DNA of 64,000 nucleotides, taken from the IMG/VR virus record IMGVR_UViG_3300014838_000015, positions 37,226 through 101,225 of that record; one strand, given 5' to 3'. This document shows positions 7,683 through 17,684 of the stretch, piece by piece. Below the pieces are notes generated by a model, which searched no databases, had not been told where the DNA came from, and saw only the letters and a list, made by a program, of their open reading frames with translations. The stretch is from a virus. The translations under genes and the position numbers were made by a program. Each line of letters starts with the position of its first letter. The first letter of the stretch is position 1.

Positions 7683-10600
7683 GTGCCCTCATCAAACGTT
7701 TCAATTGTGATGAAGTATTTGTCGGCTGTTACATCGCCTTGATTCGTATCACGATCCCTATACTTCCACGAATTAACGTTCGGAGATGATCTATTTTGAA
7801 TGAATGATCTGCCTCCAGGCGTAATTTGATTCGTGCCAATTTGCGTTGTGCTCGACAACGCAACATCGTTTTCAGTTGCAGGAACTACATCGCCATTTTT
7901 AATCATCAAGTTAAGTGCTTGTCGACCAAACGGTGTTGCTGTCGTACGTGCAACATCAATGTCGAATGCTGTTGGATCAACAACAACGTTGAAAATACGA
8001 TCGAATTGCTTTGGATTGATGAGTTTTTGATTCACGGCTAAAGGACTGGATATCGTTGACATGGTGTTTGACAAGCTACTGATGGTGCGTAGTGTTTCTG
8101 CAACAACTGGAGCGTTTCTTGATGAGATTGTGCTAAGGTTGTTTCCAACATTTCCTGTGACGGTCACCTGTTGCAACGTTTTTATCGGAACGTTTGCAGA
8201 TTGTATGTTCTTCAATCTTGATGACAAAGAAACGTTACCCGCTATACCAGAAGGATTAGACAATTGAGATTGCGTTATTGATAACGGTGAAACACTACCT
8301 TGTAATATTGATGTTGCAGTCGGTCGAACGTTCGTTGTTGAAAACATAACACCGCCAGTTACGTTCGACTGACTTTGCGTAGACGTTGATTTTTGCTTCA
8401 CAACGTCTGAAACGTGTTGCATGGAATGTTCAAGCAACGTTTTTACGAGCGTTTGATCGACCGGTTGCATTGAATCTACCATGTCAAAATCAGATTCTGC
8501 AACGCTCAATCCTGTCATCAAATGAATGTACGCCTCAAGAAGTTGACTAACAATGTGATTATTTAAAATTGATGCCTTCTGATTCACAGTTAAAAATGAA
8601 TATGAATCATCATCAAACGCAACTCTAGCATTTTTTATTCCATCAGCGCCAGCAACAACAGATGACGCATATTCTATTCCATTCGTTATTGCAGTTGACG
8701 TGCTTATGTCTACGTTTTGACTAAAATTCAACGTTGGAATCGAATTCACGATGTCTGACAACGATGGTTTTTGAGGAATCGGTAACCATTGTGACGTAGA
8801 AACCTTCACGGGGAACCTCGACAACTCAAACATAAACTTCAATGGTTTGTAAACGATGTCGCTATTGATCATATCAACCTTATAAACACAAACATTTACT
8901 ATGTCATTTCGTCTATTTTCAAATGATGCACGTCCTTGTTTTTGAATGTTAACTTTTTGCTTGATACGTTGCGTAAATCCTAAAGGAATTCCAACAGAAA
9001 GTATTCTCTTGTTCGTTCCTCTGTTTGATGCAAACTCATCCTGTCCAAGGTAACCAAGCACTGCATCATGTGTCGCTTGAGATATTTGAGACTCATCAAG
9101 TATTGTAATTTCTTCAAAGTTGTTTGCATCACTTGGACTGCTAGGTTGCTTCGTTCCCGACGTCTCGCTGGTTGCAGCTAGCAAATTCTGAACAGACGCA
9201 GCCAAAAGCATGATTTGTTGCTCAGAAAACAGCATCTGCATCATTTGATTATCGTTATTAAGAATGCCATAAATTTCTAACATTTTAGAATTAACGTCGG
9301 AAGAATTCAAGTAATTGCTAACACCGGCTAGCGATGCTTTGAGCGTTGATAACGTATTTGTAACAGTTAATACCAATTGTTGAACTCTTGCATCTTCACC
9401 ATTTACACGTTGCATAACTTCATTGATGGAATTTTTGTGATTTATTGAATTCGTTGAAATAATGTAATTCACGGTGCTAGACGTTATGTTTCCAACGCTT
9501 TTTGTAGTACCAACGATGCTTTGACTACCATATTTTGCAATCATTGAAATGATTAAATCAAACGCAACCATCATGATGCTAGTGTCAATGTAACCGTTAA
9601 ACAACGTATATGAACCCGTGATTGCGCCGCTATCAACGCGTAATTGTGATAAAATTTTACCCATCATCTGCATGACCCACGTAACCAACTGCGATCTCTG
9701 TCTCAACGCAGTTTCAAATCCGTTAGCAGTCGTTGCAAACGTAATGCCCTGTCTCTCGTTCAACGTTAGCGATGATTTTGACGTTGGTATTGTTGCTAGC
9801 AATGAATTTAATATAACGTCAACCAACGTATCCATCAACGGCGTGTTTTCAAAAGCAATTTCGTTAGAAACCATGGATGAAACGCTGGTGGCGACTTTGG
9901 CGTTCGACAATGGCGTTGTGATATTAGAAACATTTGACATGTTGTTAACATACGTAATATTTTCACCGTAACTTCTTGATATCAATGTCATTATGTACAC
10001 AAATAACGACGATTTAAGATCGGGATAATAAAATGCATGATGAAACACTGCAGCCAATTTATCAGTTTTTAACATCGCAGACGTTTCATTTGTTGAATCA
10101 AGAAGTTGATTACTCAACAACGTGATCAATTTGCCGGCTGTCATCAAATCCTGTTGAGAAACATTTGTTGACGTACTAACATAATCTAATGGATTTGCCA
10201 ATAAATTTAATTTATCTGTTATGATATTAAATGAATTAATTGAATTTTGAAGTGTAGTGACAAATGTATCAATGTTTTTTGTGTCAAACGACGTTCCATT
10301 CACTTGTAAAACTTGATCAAAGAAATAATCTCCGCCAGGAGACAATGTACCCGTATCGCCTTCAACGTACTTTGATTCAAAAGTAAGAACGCCTGTGGCA
10401 CCTGCAACCTGTTGACCAATCGATACTAGCGAATTTATTTGTTGCGTTGGAAAATCAGTAATATTGTTACCAAAATTGCCAATGATGCTATCGAATATAG
10501 TTGAATTAGCAAACGTTGGAACAACTGTAAAGTTATAATATTTGTTTAACGTCTGTTGAACAGTTTTTAATGCTAACCCATTTGAATACCTATATTCTGT

Positions 10601-11974
10601 AGATAAAAGGTGAGCTAGCGCAGCAATGCGCGCTTCTTGATCCTTAAATGGAACGTTTTGATACAACGAATTAAACGCAGACGTTATTGCTTTCGTTGTG
10701 ACTAAAACGCCGTCATACGGCGTACTAATAACCTCTGATAAAGGTGGAAGTTCTGGCAAATTAGATGATAAACTGAATCTTGAAGCATTTGGATTCAATA
10801 TCGTCGTTGGATTTGAATCATTACGTTGGTACGATGGATCTACGTCAATGAATTGTAACGTGTGGTATCGTAAAGCATACGATAACTCAACTAACGTCTG
10901 TATCCAAATCTTGCTAGACGCATACACGTTCTGAACGTTATCTTTTGTATATCCTAAACTCGTCAGTGTATCAACAAAATCATACGTTGGTGGATGATTT
11001 ACAGCGATTGATGACGTGTTTCCAGATGAAGTTGGATTTACGTCTGATTGAATTTGTTGAGAATAATTTGCTGCACCTAACGTACCAACCTGAGTTACAT
11101 CAACGGTGTAAATATCGTGTCGTAAATCAAGCTGACTTTTTTGTGATTCAAGTATTCTAACAAGATTTAATAAAAATGATGCATCATCCTGTAATGAAGA
11201 AAGAGCGATTGAAAAATTAGCTTGAGCCTTAGCAACATCGGCGCTAACGTTGGCATACGTAGCATTTAGCGTTTTCATCAAACTTTGAGAATTAAACGAT
11301 CGCATATTTCGCATATAAAATTGAACGTCAAAAAACCTACCTGCGTCAGTCATATATGGATGAATGCCAGCGTTCTGTAACACATCAGTAAACTTTTGTC
11401 CGGAGTGTTGCTTATCATTGATGAACAATGGTTGAAAATTTGTGATCATAACAACTTCAGGACGTTCCTGAGAAATACCTGTCAATTGTTCATATGGTTG
11501 AAATTTCGTAGTTGTTGTAATAAATGAAGAATTCTGTCTTAAATCATAATCTTTTCCACGCCATAATGAAAGATTATATGTTGGTAAAATTTTTGCAATT
11601 GATACTATTGTAGCCGCTGTACGAGTGGGTGTAGTTGCTGCAGCCGCTGCCGCAGCAGCTTTTCCCGCAGCGGCACCAGCTGCAGCTCCAGCGGCTGCCT
11701 GAGATGCAGATGTTGAAACAATCTTTGCCGTAGTACTCAGCGCTTGAGCTACTTCTTCTAAAGAAGAAGATGATGAAGTTTGCGTTACACTACCAATGGC
11801 TGTTTTAACAAGTGATAACGTAGTAGAAGCAGCTTGACTGGGTGATGTCTTTCCTAAAATTGTTGAACTTTGTGATTGATTTGCAATTATTGCAAGAGGA
11901 TTCGTTGTAGGTTGCAATGAAACGTTGCCGAGGTTCACAAACGAACCATTGTTTGCTAGCAACGAACTGATCAT
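7679..11974 (-). CDS. Giant virion structural protein (1431 aa)
   Basis: The largest gene in the window, ATG at 11974, with 4-nt overlaps to both neighbours. Residues ~85-115 form an alanine/glycine-rich stretch (AAAGAAAGAAAGKAAAA). The remainder is dominated by Ser, Thr, Asn, Val and Leu with long helical segments and almost no Cys. No enzyme motif was found. The size, composition and company of other large minus-strand genes point to an elongated virion component such as a fibre, baseplate spoke or tail accessory protein. The sequence looks more AT-rich than its neighbours. Confidence 0.65.
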   Translation of the reverse strand: MISSLLANNGSFVNLGNVSLQPTTNPLAIIANQSQSSTILGKTSPSQAASTTLSLVKTAIGSVTQTSSSSSLEEVAQALSTTAKIVSTSASQAAAGAAAGAAAGKAAAAAAAATTPTRTAATIVSIAKILPTYNLSLWRGKDYDLRQNSSFITTTTKFQPYEQLTGISQERPEVVMITNFQPLFINDKQHSGQKFTDVLQNAGIHPYMTDAGRFFDVQFYMRNMRSFNSQSLMKTLNATYANVSADVAKAQANFSIALSSLQDDASFLLNLVRILESQKSQLDLRHDIYTVDVTQVGTLGAANYSQQIQSDVNPTSSGNTSSIAVNHPPTYDFVDTLTSLGYTKDNVQNVYASSKIWIQTLVELSYALRYHTLQFIDVDPSYQRNDSNPTTILNPNASRFSLSSNLPELPPLSEVISTPYDGVLVTTKAITSAFNSLYQNVPFKDQEARIAALAHLLSTEYRYSNGLALKTVQQTLNKYYNFTVVPTFANSTIFDSIIGNFGNNITDFPTQQINSLVSIGQQVAGATGVLTFESKYVEGDTGTLSPGGDYFFDQVLQVNGTSFDTKNIDTFVTTLQNSINSFNIITDKLNLLANPLDYVSTSTNVSQQDLMTAGKLITLLSNQLLDSTNETSAMLKTDKLAAVFHHAFYYPDLKSSLFVYIMTLISRSYGENITYVNNMSNVSNITTPLSNAKVATSVSSMVSNEIAFENTPLMDTLVDVILNSLLATIPTSKSSLTLNERQGITFATTANGFETALRQRSQLVTWVMQMMGKILSQLRVDSGAITGSYTLFNGYIDTSIMMVAFDLIISMIAKYGSQSIVGTTKSVGNITSSTVNYIISTNSINHKNSINEVMQRVNGEDARVQQLVLTVTNTLSTLKASLAGVSNYLNSSDVNSKMLEIYGILNNDNQMMQMLFSEQQIMLLAASVQNLLAATSETSGTKQPSSPSDANNFEEITILDESQISQATHDAVLGYLGQDEFASNRGTNKRILSVGIPLGFTQRIKQKVNIQKQGRASFENRRNDIVNVCVYKVDMINSDIVYKPLKFMFELSRFPVKVSTSQWLPIPQKPSLSDIVNSIPTLNFSQNVDISTSTAITNGIEYASSVVAGADGIKNARVAFDDDSYSFLTVNQKASILNNHIVSQLLEAYIHLMTGLSVAESDFDMVDSMQPVDQTLVKTLLEHSMQHVSDVVKQKSTSTQSQSNVTGGVMFSTTNVRPTATSILQGSVSPLSITQSQLSNPSGIAGNVSLSSRLKNIQSANVPIKTLQQVTVTGNVGNNLSTISSRNAPVVAETLRTISSLSNTMSTISSPLAVNQKLINPKQFDRIFNVVVDPTAFDIDVARTTATPFGRQALNLMIKNGDVVPATENDVALSSTTQIGTNQITPGGRSFIQNRSSPNVNSWKYRDRDTNQGDVTADKYFITIETFDEGT

Positions 11975-14448
11975 GATGCATCCACAATAATAGTATTTGA
12001 TGTAACTGCAACACCAACGTTATAATCATTCATCACTGGCGTTACCACATAAGAAATACCACCATCATCGTGTTTTGTAACCTGATGAAAGTACTGACAT
12101 GCCGTCGTTGGAAACTGTGAATGAGCTTTTCCTATCAGTGTCTTCACTCCATTCACCAACTTAAACACCAAAAAATGATCAACCTGTGTAATATCACCAT
12201 TCGCCTGCCACGATATGATGTTAAGATCACGGTTGAAGTTTGTTGCAGTTAAATTCGACACCAATGACGTACTAATGTTAAATGACACATTGACAGTGAC
12301 CAAAGATCCAACAATACCAAATGACATTGGATCCTTTGCATAACGTTGACTAGCACCCTGCGTCGAAACTAACACTCCTCGTGTCAACGCTAACGGATGT
12401 AAAAACTTTGCAGGCGAAAATGAGTACGGCTTCTTTGTTGTTGGATCAATAGACGTCTTTACAAACCCATCAAACATCGTTTCAGATGCTCGAAGTAACG
12501 GATAAATTTCATACCTGTACAAATGACTATATTGTAATGGATCTATCGCTCTGTTTTTTCTAAGCGCTGAATCATCAAAGTTATTTGTTGTAATCGTTCC
12601 AAAATCCTCACGTTTTCCCGTTGATAAATCGACGCGTTGAACGCTGTACGCAATAAGTTTTTGCAATTGATCACGTTGTGATTGAACATCACCTTGAAAA
12701 TACTGTTGCAAATTCTGATTTGTTAACATCTGCGTAATTTGATCCATGTCAGTTGCAGCGGTTGTTGCAGCGATCGTAAACGTTACGTTAGGTGCAGTCA
12801 TGGTATCGCTAACGGCCAAATTTGTAGTTGTTACAGAAACCTGACCCGGTGCTGGTTTGACAAATTCTAACGTAACATCACCAAAATCCTCTGTCACGCC
12901 GTTCGTGTAAATTAATCTTGCAACGTATCTATAAATGTTAGAATCAAACACGTTGTTATCAACGATCACGACCAAATCAGCAGCGCGTGTGGCATCATCA
13001 ATGAAAGCAACGTCACCGTTCACTGTTGTGTATAGTTTATCAAACGTTGTCATGTTCCATCTAAGCAGTTGAATTGCAATGACTTTCGTTGGCAACTTAC
13101 GCATCTCTATTTGAATACCTTCGTTCACCTGAACACCTGTCAACGCAATGCTACGCAATGGTGTATACCTCAACGGTTTAACGACGGCATTATTAAATTC
13201 AAATCCAAGCGTTGCTTGAACACCAACAGGTATTGCCCTATAAATCGTCGGACAAGATTGAGGAACATCAATCTGCACCTGCAACGCTTGATCACGTGAC
13301 GTTAGTGAATACGTACCTATCAATGAATAAGAATCAAGATCAGATGATGCAACGAAGATTGATTTTTTATAAATACTAACAGATGTCGCTCCTGGATCGT
13401 TTTGTTTAACACGAAGCGTAGCATACGTTGACGCCGCCGAAACAGACGTTTTAAGCGTTGGCGGCAATTTCGGCGTATTATAAACCTGTATTTCTTTCGT
13501 AATATCAAGAGTTTTAATGACAGTGTCTATTGGTTCATTTGAATTTGAATTTAATAAATCAAATTGAACAAATACTTTTGTGAGATCAGCATTCTCAAGT
13601 TTTAATTTTGATTGCAATAACGTAACGTTGACAGGAACTTCAACTGTGCTACTCGTTATCGTTGATAACACCGTGACAAGATCGTTGTCGATGAGTTGAT
13701 CAGTGTTTGTTGGCGGAACTGATAACGACGTTGGAAACACGTGATAGTTTAATAACTGTGAAGCTGGGTCGGTTGTTTTTTCAAGTGCAGTAGACGTGTT
13801 AGACAATCCACCACGCGTTGAAATTTCATCCTGTGATCGTGACGTCAATTGAGAAATGTACGTTGGATCGAGTCCCTGTCTAACGAGCATGTCATACATC
13901 AACGTACGTAAATCAATGATTGTATTGGAAGCTATCACATTCTGAAGATCAGGAACGGCGGCTGAATTAGCAATCCTTTGTAAGACTGGTTGCGAGTTGT
14001 TTGTGTTTTTGATGTCACCAGCTTTAACAACGTTCAATTGTGGCGTGTTCAGTTGTTGTATGTTTTCACTTGGTACCTGAGCTAACATCTGCTGAATGAC
14101 TTCATTATTAACAAAACTCATGATGTTACTATTATTTGAAGCAATAACGTACTTGTCTCGTTGTTGAACGGCTGTTTTTGCATCAGGAAGCAAAGATCTA
14201 ACGTTATTGATGATTGATTTATTATCGATAATTCCTCGTTGAGTTAACCCCAACAAATCTTTTGAGTGAACGTACCTGCTAAGCACCGTTACAGCAACAA
14301 CGTTTGCATTGTAGTTTAGAACGGTGCTAGGATTGACTGAATACGTAAATTGAAATTGCAGATTGCCATCAGGAGAAATTGACACGAGTTCAGCATAATC
14401 ATCATCAATTGTGATTAAATTCGCTATTTGCTGGTACCTGAAGTACAT
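11971..14448 (-). CDS. Virion protein with repeated beta-sandwich (FN3-like) domains
   Basis: 825 aa, ATG at 14448, 2 nt after the stop of the upstream gene. It begins MYFRYQQIANLITIDDDYAE. Long stretches with alternating hydrophobics and the pattern FLVFKLVNGVKTLIGKA near the C-terminus look like FN3-type beta-sandwich repeats. It is translationally coupled (ATGA) to the 1431-aa protein, so the two are probably made in fixed ratio and may assemble together. A structural role in the tail or baseplate is inferred from context; no T4 counterpart was identified. Confidence 0.65.
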   Translation of the reverse strand: MYFRYQQIANLITIDDDYAELVSISPDGNLQFQFTYSVNPSTVLNYNANVVAVTVLSRYVHSKDLLGLTQRGIIDNKSIINNVRSLLPDAKTAVQQRDKYVIASNNSNIMSFVNNEVIQQMLAQVPSENIQQLNTPQLNVVKAGDIKNTNNSQPVLQRIANSAAVPDLQNVIASNTIIDLRTLMYDMLVRQGLDPTYISQLTSRSQDEISTRGGLSNTSTALEKTTDPASQLLNYHVFPTSLSVPPTNTDQLIDNDLVTVLSTITSSTVEVPVNVTLLQSKLKLENADLTKVFVQFDLLNSNSNEPIDTVIKTLDITKEIQVYNTPKLPPTLKTSVSAASTYATLRVKQNDPGATSVSIYKKSIFVASSDLDSYSLIGTYSLTSRDQALQVQIDVPQSCPTIYRAIPVGVQATLGFEFNNAVVKPLRYTPLRSIALTGVQVNEGIQIEMRKLPTKVIAIQLLRWNMTTFDKLYTTVNGDVAFIDDATRAADLVVIVDNNVFDSNIYRYVARLIYTNGVTEDFGDVTLEFVKPAPGQVSVTTTNLAVSDTMTAPNVTFTIAATTAATDMDQITQMLTNQNLQQYFQGDVQSQRDQLQKLIAYSVQRVDLSTGKREDFGTITTNNFDDSALRKNRAIDPLQYSHLYRYEIYPLLRASETMFDGFVKTSIDPTTKKPYSFSPAKFLHPLALTRGVLVSTQGASQRYAKDPMSFGIVGSLVTVNVSFNISTSLVSNLTATNFNRDLNIISWQANGDITQVDHFLVFKLVNGVKTLIGKAHSQFPTTACQYFHQVTKHDDGGISYVVTPVMNDYNVGVAVTSNTIIVDAS

Positions 14449-14450
14449 GT

Positions 14451-15446
14451 TTACTCGAATACCAAGGTGAATAGGTGAATGAACGTATCGGATCCCTTTT
14501 CATCGATCATAACCTTGCCAACAAAGTAAATGTGTGATGTTGGCGCTGATCTATCACCGGTTCGATGCATGCCAAAATCAACGACGTCAAGCTTTCGTAA
14601 CGTATCATAATTCTTTTCAAAAAATTGACCAAACACGTTGTTCTTCAACGATGTTGGATCAAACGATATTTGTCGCATGTAACCTAATGACTCATAATAT
14701 CCCAGTTCGTTTTTGATTTGAGCATACGTTAAAGACGCAACTGTTGAAGCACCAAGAGTTGGATACGTTGCAAGTTGACTTTTCGCCATTGCATCAAAAT
14801 CATCCAAATTTCCAGTAGTTTTATTGACTGGAGGGAGATACGCAAAATTTGGCATGTGACTAAATCGTGGATCGCTAAAAATACTATCGAGCGAAGTGAC
14901 ATGCGTTGAGTACAAATCAGGATCAGATATTGGTCTATTGCTGTTTAACGTGAAAGTGATATCGCTAGGACCTGCTGCAAACCCATCATCTTCAAACGTC
15001 ATGTCATGAGTTGCTACTACCATCAATTTATTGAAATTACCCAACGAATTTCCCAGCAACTGTCCAGTTAGATCAGAAAATGAATTACCTTGCGAAGCTG
15101 CAACATTCTGATCACCACCAATGATCGTACCAGAAACTCCTGAATACGTGTACGCAAGTATCTTTCCAGGCGATTGTGGAATGCCATCTGCGTTGCTAAA
15201 CGGTAAAACGTTTCCTGCATCGTCGGCTCGAAACGTCACCTGATCCTGAGGCAATTGACACGCTTCAAAGTAGATCCTTTGCGTGGCATCTTGACTACCG
15301 CTTTGAATGTCAGCCTTGTAAAACGTCGTTGAATCGCTAAACGACACGTACGAAACATCAACACCACCCTGCGATAGTTGCCGACGGCCTTCTAACGTGA
15401 GGATGGTGTCTAAAACACGCGATTTATTATCAAGAATTCCACCCAT
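14451..15446 (-). CDS. Virion structural protein with LDN...LTxxGR N-terminal motif
   Basis: 331 aa, ATG at 15446. The N-terminus (GGILDNKSRVLDTILTLEGR then QLSQGGVDVSYVSFSD) is a recognisable phage structural-protein signature. It parallels the start of the 4017-4733 product (GFLDNSTNNIILDAV...LTDVGR), so the two share an N-terminal module. The middle is Ser/Gly/Asp-rich and the end contains SAPTSHIYFVGKVMIDEKG. Probably a tail or baseplate protein. It is the first gene of the giant virion operon that runs leftward. Confidence 0.7.
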   Translation of the reverse strand: MGGILDNKSRVLDTILTLEGRRQLSQGGVDVSYVSFSDSTTFYKADIQSGSQDATQRIYFEACQLPQDQVTFRADDAGNVLPFSNADGIPQSPGKILAYTYSGVSGTIIGGDQNVAASQGNSFSDLTGQLLGNSLGNFNKLMVVATHDMTFEDDGFAAGPSDITFTLNSNRPISDPDLYSTHVTSLDSIFSDPRFSHMPNFAYLPPVNKTTGNLDDFDAMAKSQLATYPTLGASTVASLTYAQIKNELGYYESLGYMRQISFDPTSLKNNVFGQFFEKNYDTLRKLDVVDFGMHRTGDRSAPTSHIYFVGKVMIDEKGSDTFIHLFTLVFE

Positions 15447-15490
15447 GACGGTCTACTGTACGTATCCCGATGGCGAACCTTCAAGGCACA

Positions 15491-16885
15491 TCACAGAATC
15501 TTAGAAGCAATGGTAGCTAACTCGCTTCGCTCACCCTTTATGAGCGTGATGTGACCCGCAATTTTTTGATCCTTAAACCTCTCAACTGCACACGTTAAAC
15601 CATTGGTAAAAACATCAACATGTACGTTGTCGATCTGTTCAATGTCACCCGTCAATACGATCTTTGTTCCCTCACCAGCACGCGTGATGATTGTCTTTAG
15701 TTCATGCATTGAAAGGTTTTGAGCTTCATCAATCACTATGAATGCCTTCGGTATAGATCTTCCCCTGATGAACGTTATCGCTTCAATTTCAATGAGACCA
15801 CGATCCTGCATCATCGCAAGATATGCATCATCATTTGAAATTGGTTTATCAGATTGACCCGTTGCACGTTTTCTCTTTGGCCTATCACGTTTATATTCCA
15901 TCAAAAAGTTCAAATTATCACGTATTGGTGCGATCCACGGTTCCATTTTCTCCTCTAGAGAACCTGGTAGGAATCCTATGTCGTTGCCAACTGGGTGCAC
16001 AGGTCTGGTGACTATCAATTTATCATACCTAGGTGTACCTCCCAACGTTTTAAGCTGTTCAAGGCCTGAAGCAAGAGCAAGCAACGTCTTACCACATCCA
16101 CTTGGACCTGTCATCGTAAGTAATTTAATGCTTTCGTCCATCAACAAATCCAACGAAAACGACTGTTCTTTATTCCTTGGAGACAACCCATACGCACTCT
16201 CAACCTTTGAGATTGGTACGAGTGGTTTCGTTGAATCGATGAACTTCGTCAACGCTGATTTCGTTGTCTGACCATCACAAGTGTTTTTAATGACAACTAT
16301 CTGATTAGGATAAAACGTGTGTTGCAACAATAAATCGCTAGATAATTGAAGTTGATTGTTTCTATAGAATGAATCAATGAGTTCCTCTTCAACCTCAACA
16401 ACGCTAACACCATGATAGAATTTCTGAGGATCATCAGCAACACGCATCTTCAGGTAATCCTGACATGGAACGCCAATAGCATCGCACTTCACCCGAACGT
16501 TGATGTCCTTTGACACCAGAATGGGGTCACTGCCATATGACGCCGTCCCTAGAATGCTCAACATCAATGCAATGATGATGTTATCAGCCTTCGTTGAATC
16601 GAACTCGTGGGGCAACTCAGCGCCTTTTTGAAGTGCTAGCACTCGTAACGTTCCACCATTTGGCAGACGAACACCGTTCGTCAAGCTGTTTCCTGGCATT
16701 CGCATATCATCAAGAACGCGATTTACCTGTCTCGCATTCCTACCGACCTCGTCAGGCCTGCTCTTATGCCTATCGAGCTCCTCTAAAACGATCAGAGGAA
16801 TCACAACATCATTGTCTTCGAATGCAAAGACAGAATTTGGATCGGAAAGCAATACGTTTGTGTCAACTACGTACGTTTTCTTCAT
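15491..16885 (-). CDS. phoH: PhoH-like ATPase with N-terminal PIN domain
   Basis: 464 aa, ATG at 16885. Residues 1-130 form a PIN nuclease-type domain with VVDTNVLL, VLEELD and a later acidic motif (LVSKDINVR). The C-terminal half is the PhoH P-loop ATPase, with Walker A TGPSGCGKT near residue 260 and Walker B AFIVIDEAQN near 385. PhoH2-type proteins couple RNA unwinding to PIN cleavage and are common in T4-like phages, where their exact role is debated. It is divergent from the region-4-like HTH gene, and the 83-nt gap before 16969 presumably holds promoters for both. Confidence 0.92.
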   Translation of the reverse strand: MKKTYVVDTNVLLSDPNSVFAFEDNDVVIPLIVLEELDRHKSRPDEVGRNARQVNRVLDDMRMPGNSLTNGVRLPNGGTLRVLALQKGAELPHEFDSTKADNIIIALMLSILGTASYGSDPILVSKDINVRVKCDAIGVPCQDYLKMRVADDPQKFYHGVSVVEVEEELIDSFYRNNQLQLSSDLLLQHTFYPNQIVVIKNTCDGQTTKSALTKFIDSTKPLVPISKVESAYGLSPRNKEQSFSLDLLMDESIKLLTMTGPSGCGKTLLALASGLEQLKTLGGTPRYDKLIVTRPVHPVGNDIGFLPGSLEEKMEPWIAPIRDNLNFLMEYKRDRPKRKRATGQSDKPISNDDAYLAMMQDRGLIEIEAITFIRGRSIPKAFIVIDEAQNLSMHELKTIITRAGEGTKIVLTGDIEQIDNVHVDVFTNGLTCAVERFKDQKIAGHITLIKGERSELATIASKIL

Positions 16886-16968
16886 GCGTTTTTCACTACT
16901 TTCATTTCTCTAATTCGTGATCGACTTGTACACAGATGGCGTCTTCCGTTAGATTATACCTTGTAAGC

Positions 16969-17244
16969 ATGCAAGAATCAAACAAACGCTTAAATGTCAT
17001 TGGTGCAGATCGTATCGTTGATGGAACAACGTGTTTTGATGTTCAATCCAAGGCAGGCGTCAGTTGTCAAAGACAACGTTGTCCTCATTGGATGGCGTTT
17101 GATGAAGGAGGAAATTGCGTACACATTGCATCAAAGATGGGTCCACATACGTTACAACGTATAGGTCAGATCTACAATCTGACAAGAATGCGAATCTGTC
17201 AGATCGAAAAAAGCATCTTTGATCGTATTCGAAACGATTCGTGA
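16969..17244 (+). CDS. Small protein with sigma region 4.2-like HTH
   Basis: 91 aa from ATG at 16969; an in-frame ATG at 16936 would add 11 residues but overlaps a promoter-like TGTACA-N17-TAGATT. The N-terminal half has a Cys/His cluster (CQRQRCPHW and a later C) that may bind metal. The C-terminus, TLQRIGQIYNLTRMRICQIE, closely follows sigma-70 region 4.2, the helix-turn-helix that reads the -35 element. It is the only plus-strand gene between 1 and 20.4 kb. A transcription factor role is likely; partnership with the gp55-like sigma, which lacks region 4, is inference. Confidence 0.75.
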   Translation: MQESNKRLNVIGADRIVDGTTCFDVQSKAGVSCQRQRCPHWMAFDEGGNCVHIASKMGPHTLQRIGQIYNLTRMRICQIEKSIFDRIRNDS

Positions 17245-17249
17245 TCGTT

Positions 17250-17597
17250 TCACGTTGCTTGCTTAACTTTCTTATTTTTCTTGCTGCTAGCAACAACATG
17301 AACTTCATCTAGTGCTGGTTGAACGTCGTGTTCAACGAGTTGTTCAGCAATCTGCTGTTCTTGTTTATCTTCAATGACGTCAATTGATGTCGATTGTGCG
17401 ATTGGTTCTACGACATGAAGTTCTTCTTCAATTTGTGGCGGGTCAAGAAAAACCAATGCTGACTTCAATTCAGGTTGTTCAGGAACAACTGACGTAACGT
17501 TAGCAACCAATCGTCCATTATGGGTTCTGGTATGCTTCTCCTTTGGATTGAGGCCAAATTCATGAATGTCACGAAGTATTGCTTTAGGTGCAGGCAT
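17250..17597 (-). CDS. Acidic phage protein of unknown function
   Basis: 115 aa from ATG at 17597, which has a GGAG ribosome site 7 nt upstream (GCTGGAGATCATT). The longer frame to 17651 lacks one and crosses a hairpin. It begins MPAPKAILRDIHEFGLNPKE, then a very acidic, Gln/Val-rich middle (IEEELHVVEPIAQ ... EDKQEQQIAEQLVEHD) and a basic tail (SSKKNKKVKQ). There are no recognised domains. The charge pattern (acidic body, Lys-rich end) suggests interaction with nucleic acid-binding proteins, but this is a guess. It is convergent with the HTH gene, with 5 nt between their stops. Confidence 0.65.
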   Translation of the reverse strand: MPAPKAILRDIHEFGLNPKEKHTRTHNGRLVANVTSVVPEQPELKSALVFLDPPQIEEELHVVEPIAQSTSIDVIEDKQEQQIAEQLVEHDVQPALDEVHVVASSKKNKKVKQAT

Positions 17598-17636
17598 AAT
17601 GATCTCCAGCTCTAAATATGGAGGCCAAGAAACAGC

Positions 17637-17663
17637 AAAACCCCAGCACATCGCCAGGGTTTT
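17637..17663 (-). terminator. Hairpin terminator between H1-like and acidic-protein genes
   Basis: Arms aaaaccccagc (17637-17647) and gccagggtttt (17653-17663) form an 11-bp stem with two wobble pairs and a 5-nt loop. On the minus strand the stem ends in TTTT, as in a factor-independent terminator. It lies downstream of the H1-like gene and 40 nt upstream of the next start. Confidence 0.6.
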
Positions 17664-17684
17664 GAAGAAACGATCAATGAACAG

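Noticed and set aside
9618-9971. 117-codon plus-strand frame inside the 1431-aa gene.
   Set aside because: Antisense to a long coherent structural gene, no ribosome site and no recognisable sequence.
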